Under the pieces are notes generated by a model that was not told the DNA's origin, did not search any database, and saw only the letters and a program-made list of their open reading frames with translations. A DNA stretch of 64,000 bases, taken from Kaistia geumhonensis (GTDB lineage: Bacteria; Pseudomonadota; Alphaproteobacteria; Rhizobiales; Kaistiaceae). A program made the translations under genes and the position numbers. Numbering within the stretch: position 1 is the first letter of the stretch; every line of letters begins with the position of its first letter. The stretch spans positions 3,038,001-3,102,000 of the forward strand of contig NZ_JAUSWJ010000001.1 in NCBI RefSeq assembly GCF_030815145.1, in the 5' to 3' direction. Below are positions 61,203 to 64,000 of the stretch, one piece after another.

Positions 61203-64000
61203 CTACCAGTCGAGCTTCAGGCCGAGATTGCCGGACCAGGCGCTGGCGCCGCCGGAGAAGGCCGCGGCATAGCTGGCCTCGCCATAAAGAGCGGCGGCGG
61301 CGGTCATCTGCAGCGTCGCGCCGAGGCCGAGTTCGCCGAGCAGCGGCGCCGAATCCTGGTCGAGTGCCGTGCCGCCGACCGAGACGGCATAACTGCCGCC
61401 GAAGGCATAGGCGAGATTGGCGAGGAGATAGGCGTTGAGACGCATTGCGTCATCCGGCCCGCTGCCGAGGAAGCCGGAGTGTTCCGCCCGGATGCCCGTC
61501 CGTCCGACGAAGCCGCTCGCCGAGATGCCGTCGACCAGTGTGCCGTCGCGATCGGTGAAGCCACCGGCGCTGGTCGCGATATAGGCGAGCTGCGTCTGGG
61601 GCACGATGGCGAAGCCCTTGGCGACCTCGATCCACTTGCCGACCTCGACGCTGATCGCGCCGCCGACGGCGCTGGTCGAGGCGAGCGAGCCTGCATCGTT
61701 GACGCCGAAATCGGTGTCGTACCAGGTGATCTGCCCGACCGTGTCGACATAGACGCCGTCGAGATCGCCGCCCGACCCGGTCCAGGTCAGATTGCCGCCG
61801 ATGCCGAAGGCGCCGGTATCGACCGAGCCAGAACCCACAACGCCATGCGTCGTCGCCGAAACGTCGGCGGTCGAGCGGCCGAATGTCGCCATCACGCCGG
61901 CCTTGAGTTCGCCGGGCGCGGCCAGTTGCAGGGGAAGCTCGGCCTCGACGCCCGTCTGCCCGAAGCCGAGCGACTGGTCGAAGGGCATTCCGCCGGCCGG
62001 GCTCGCGGTGCCGCCGCGGCCGAAGCCGCGCACCCAGGCATCGCCGACCGTGACGCCGGCGGCGCCATAGCTCCAGATGCCCGTGCGCTGGCGATAGGTA
62101 CCGATGCTGGCGATGCCGAAATTGACGAGCGTGGCGGGCCAGGCGGCGTAGGTCTGCGCAGCGAGCGAGAGATCGCTGCGGAGGTACCAGTTGCCGTCAT
62201 CCGCGTCCGCTCCGACGCCGCCCTGGTAGAGCCTGTAGTCCCAGGCGCCGGCGACGATCCGGTTGCCGGAGAAGGCGCCGGCCGGCGATGCGCCGCCGAT
62301 GGCGATCACCTCGATTCCGTCCCCGGTCGTGCGCGCGCCGGTGCCGCCGAGATTGGTGACGGAGACGCTGGTCGTGCCCGAAACGTCGCCCTCGACCACC
62401 AGCTTGTCGGCCGGGGAAGCGTCGTTGCCGAGCTTGGCACCCAGCACGAGCGTGCCGCCGCTTGCCGAATAGTCGCCGGTTACCGTCAGTTCCGCGCCGG
62501 CGGTGTTGCCGAGGGTCGAGACCGTGCCTGCATTGGCGATCGAGGGGACGGTCTGGTCGGTGCCGGCGAGCGCCAGCGTTCCGCCGGTGGCGACGGTGAC
62601 CGCGGAGGCGGCGCTCAGCACATCCGCGGCACCAGCCTGGAGCGTGCCGGCCTCGATCGTGGTGGCGCCGGTATAGGTGTTCTCGGCGGCGAGGATGGTG
62701 GTGCCGCTGCCGGTCTGCTGTACCGATGCCGTGCCGGTGATCGCAGGAGTGAAAGTGTAGCCGAGATCGGTATGGTCGAAGATCACCGTCGCCGTGCCGC
62801 CGCCGCCTGTGACCGCGCTCGCCGTCACCGACCCCGAGCCGGCGCCATCGCCAATCTGCAGCACGCCGGAACTGCCCGCTTCCGAGGCGAGCGTGATGGC
62901 GCCGGCCGTGTTCAGCGTTCCGCCCGCAGTGACCAGAACCGAGCCGTCGCCAGCTTGGCCGACGACGACATCGCCGTTCGCAGACCAGACCGAGCCGTCG
63001 CCGTCGATGGACACGGAGCCGGACGAACCGGCCGCCGTGCCGATCGTGGCCGCGCCGCTGGTGACCTTGCCTGCGGCCGTGACCTGCAGCGAGCCGCTGC
63101 CGCCGGCGCCGACGGCGAGGTCGCCATCCGCTGTCCAGACCGAGCCGCCGCCATCGACCAGGACCGAGCCGGATGAGCCAGGCGCCGCGCCGATCGTGGC
63201 CGATCCGCTTTCCAGCGTGCCGGCCGCCGTCACCTGAAGCGTGCCGATGCCGGCGCCGCCGATGGTCAGCGCGCCCGCCGCCCAGTCCGAGCCGCTGCCG
63301 GTCACCGTCGCAGCGCCGATACTTCCGGCCGAGGCGCCGATGACGGCGTCGCCACTCGTCATCGTTCCCGAAGAGGTGACGGTGAGCGCGCCGTCGCCGG
63401 CGTCGCCGATCGTGCCATCGCCGTCGATGGCGAGCATGGAGCCGAGATTGCTGACGACCAGCGTGCCGATGCCGCTTTCCGCGCTGCCGACCGAAAGGCT
63501 GCCCGCCGAGACGGTGCCGCCATTCACCAGCGTCAGTGTGCCTTGGCCGGCCCCGCCGACCATGAGGCTCGTCCCTGCCGCGAGCGCCGAGCCGTTGTCC
63601 GTGACGAGTACCGTCCCGCCGCCCGTCGCATCGGCGCCGATGACCATCGAGCCCGCATTCACGGTGGCACCGAGCGAGATCGTCAGGTCGCCCGTCCCCG
63701 ATCCGCCGATCGTCGCCGCGCCATTCGCGGTGAGATCGGATCCTTCGCCGGTCACCACGATGCTGCCGTTGCCGCCTCCGCCAGACCCGGCTGCGAGCGT
63801 TCCGGCGGCGACGGCCGCCGATCCCGACACGGTGAGGTCGCCGGTCCCGTCGGCACCGATCGTCAGGGCGTCCAAGGTGATTGCCACCGATCCTGCGCCG
63901 TCGACCGCAAGCGTTCCCGTCGAGCCGGCCTCGCTCCCGACTATGGTCTGCGCAGTCTGCATGAAGGCGCCCGCCTGGACCGTGGCGCTGCCTGCGCCTT
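61203..64000 (-). CDS. autotransporter with PEP-CTERM/T5SS-type repeats, 5' end cut
   Basis: At least 932 residues are visible; an in-frame ATG occurs at 63962 but the repeat region continues past it to the window end, so the true start lies beyond 64000. The C-terminal 270 residues (about 61203-62010) form an autotransporter beta-barrel, ending LGLKLDW. The passenger has at least six repeats of about 50 residues, each with the pattern GSGSLxVTAAGTLxSGxATIG and GSSGSVxVDGxGSxW, matching the T5SS/PEP-CTERM-associated repeat (TIGR04393). An autotransporter-associated beta-strand repeat, TTILAAENTYTGATTI, lies just before the linker. It is secreted by type V and displayed at the surface. Confidence 0.85.
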   Translation of the reverse strand, partial: GAGSATVQAGAFMQTAQTIVGSEAGSTGTLAVDGAGSVAITLDALTIGADGTGDLTVSGSAAVAAGTLAAGSGGGGNGSIVVTGEGSDLTANGAATIGGSGTGDLTISLGATVNAGSMVIGADATGGGTVLVTDNGSALAAGTSLMVGGAGQGTLTLVNGGTVSAGSLSVGSAESGIGTLVVSNLGSMLAIDGDGTIGDAGDGALTVTSSGTMTSGDAVIGASAGSIGAATVTGSGSDWAAGALTIGGAGIGTLQVTAAGTLESGSATIGAAPGSSGSVLVDGGGSVWTADGDLAVGAGGSGSLQVTAAGKVTSGAATIGTAAGSSGSVSIDGDGSVWSANGDVVVGQAGDGSVLVTAGGTLNTAGAITLASEAGSSGVLQIGDGAGSGSVTASAVTGGGGTATVIFDHTDLGYTFTPAITGTASVQQTGSGTTILAAENTYTGATTIEAGTLQAGAADVLSAASAVTVATGGTLALAGTDQTVPSIANAGTVSTLGNTAGAELTVTGDYSASGGTLVLGAKLGNDASPADKLVVEGDVSGTTSVSVTNLGGTGARTTGDGIEVIAIGGASPAGAFSGNRIVAGAWDYRLYQGGVGADADDGNWYLRSDLSLAAQTYAAWPATLVNFGIASIGTYRQRTGIWSYGAAGVTVGDAWVRGFGRGGTASPAGGMPFDQSLGFGQTGVEAELPLQLAAPGELKAGVMATFGRSTADVSATTHGVVGSGSVDTGAFGIGGNLTWTGSGGDLDGVYVDTVGQITWYDTDFGVNDAGSLASTSAVGGAISVEVGKWIEVAKGFAIVPQTQLAYIATSAGGFTDRDGTLVDGISASGFVGRTGIRAEHSGFLGSGPDDAMRLNAYLLANLAYAFGGSYAVSVGGTALDQDSAPLLGELGLGATLQMTAAAALYGEASYAAAFSGGASAWSGNLGLKLDW
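62600..64000 (-). repeat. tandem ~150-base repeats in the autotransporter passenger
   Basis: Coding repeats of roughly 50 codons with a GxGSLxVTxxGTLxSGxATIG core recur with about 50-70% identity along this stretch, and the units between 62950 and 63260 are the most alike. They encode stacked beta-helix coils. They vary in length and sequence, and the regular spacing is coding, not a CRISPR array. Confidence 0.75.

Noticed and set aside
61107-63176. A 689-codon plus-strand frame opposite the autotransporter
   Set aside because: It mirrors the Gly/Ala/Thr repeats of the autotransporter and has no start signal or domain.
62600-64000. Regular repeats resembling a CRISPR array
   Set aside because: The repeats are 150 bases, in frame and diverged as coding units, with no short direct repeats and unique spacers; no cas gene is near.
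1-64000. tRNA or rRNA genes
   Set aside because: I read the intergenic regions for cloverleaf patterns and rRNA landmarks and found none. A covariance-model scan would be needed to exclude a short ncRNA.

Overview
The window looks like a chromosomal segment of an alphaproteobacterium of the order Hyphomicrobiales (Rhizobiales). The DNA is GC-rich throughout (about two thirds G+C by eye). Gene neighbourhoods typical of that order are present: ftsE-ftsX-YdcF-plsC, the TIGR02302 protein next to a CpdR-type receiver, lysA-lptM next to argH and a divergent tlpA, an etfBA/3-hydroxyacyl-CoA dehydrogenase cluster, a ChvE-MmsAB sugar importer, pyruvate carboxylase and opgGH. The genus cannot be fixed from this sequence alone. 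I found no rRNA, tRNA, CRISPR array, transposase, integrase or phage gene, so the window reads as core chromosome with some accessory metabolic and envelope genes.

Layout. 1-6.6 kb: DUF2125 protein (cut by the window edge), a ChaC-type cyclotransferase, plsC, a YdcF protein and ftsX/ftsE, then a plus-strand operon of a membrane-anchored DUF3426-like protein, hpt and a CpdR-like receiver. 6.6-14.6 kb: the large TIGR02302 protein, a glyoxalase-fold protein with an MFS carrier, and the lysine/arginine genes lysA, lptM and argH with divergent tlpA. 14.6-21.7 kb: a divergent YrdC-like protein, a second MFS pump, 3-hydroxybutyryl-CoA dehydrogenase, etfA/etfB, a rhomboid protease, a cobalamin adenosyltransferase, a small HIG1-like membrane protein and tspO. 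21.7-25.1 kb: an SDR, an extensin-like secreted protein, a probable galactose 1-dehydrogenase and a TusA-like protein.

25.3-28.9 kb: a tightly overlapping plus-strand trio (polysaccharide flippase, CelD/BcsL-type GNAT, JmjC-like cupin). 28.9-33 kb: the ChvE-MmsA-MmsB importer. 33-39 kb: a CAP-domain lipoprotein, a DUF3772 mechanosensitive channel, ExoD, a proline-rich membrane protein and a two-PAS diguanylate cyclase. 39.5-46.9 kb: pyruvate carboxylase and opgG-opgH for periplasmic glucans. 47-53 kb: ribokinase, an altronate-dehydratase-like enzyme and a second sugar ABC importer. 53-61 kb: mntH with a perfect upstream palindrome, an ArsR/SRPBCC/ClpP/aldo-keto reductase run, asd, a beta-carbonic anhydrase, an outer-membrane barrel and an OsmC protein. 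61.2-64 kb: a repeat-rich autotransporter open at the window end.

How the genes fit together. Two CUT2-type sugar importers, ribokinase, altronate-type dehydratase and galactose dehydrogenase suggest growth on free monosaccharides and sugar acids. Pyruvate carboxylase replenishes oxaloacetate, which asd and lysA draw on for amino acids and cell-wall precursors. A second theme is the envelope: FtsEX, PlsC, OpgGH, ExoD, the flippase trio, LptM, the DUF3772 channel and the autotransporter. The least explained parts are the flippase/GNAT/cupin operon, the orphan YrdC-like protein, the ArsR-linked ClpP paralogue and the hairpins upstream of the ribokinase gene.
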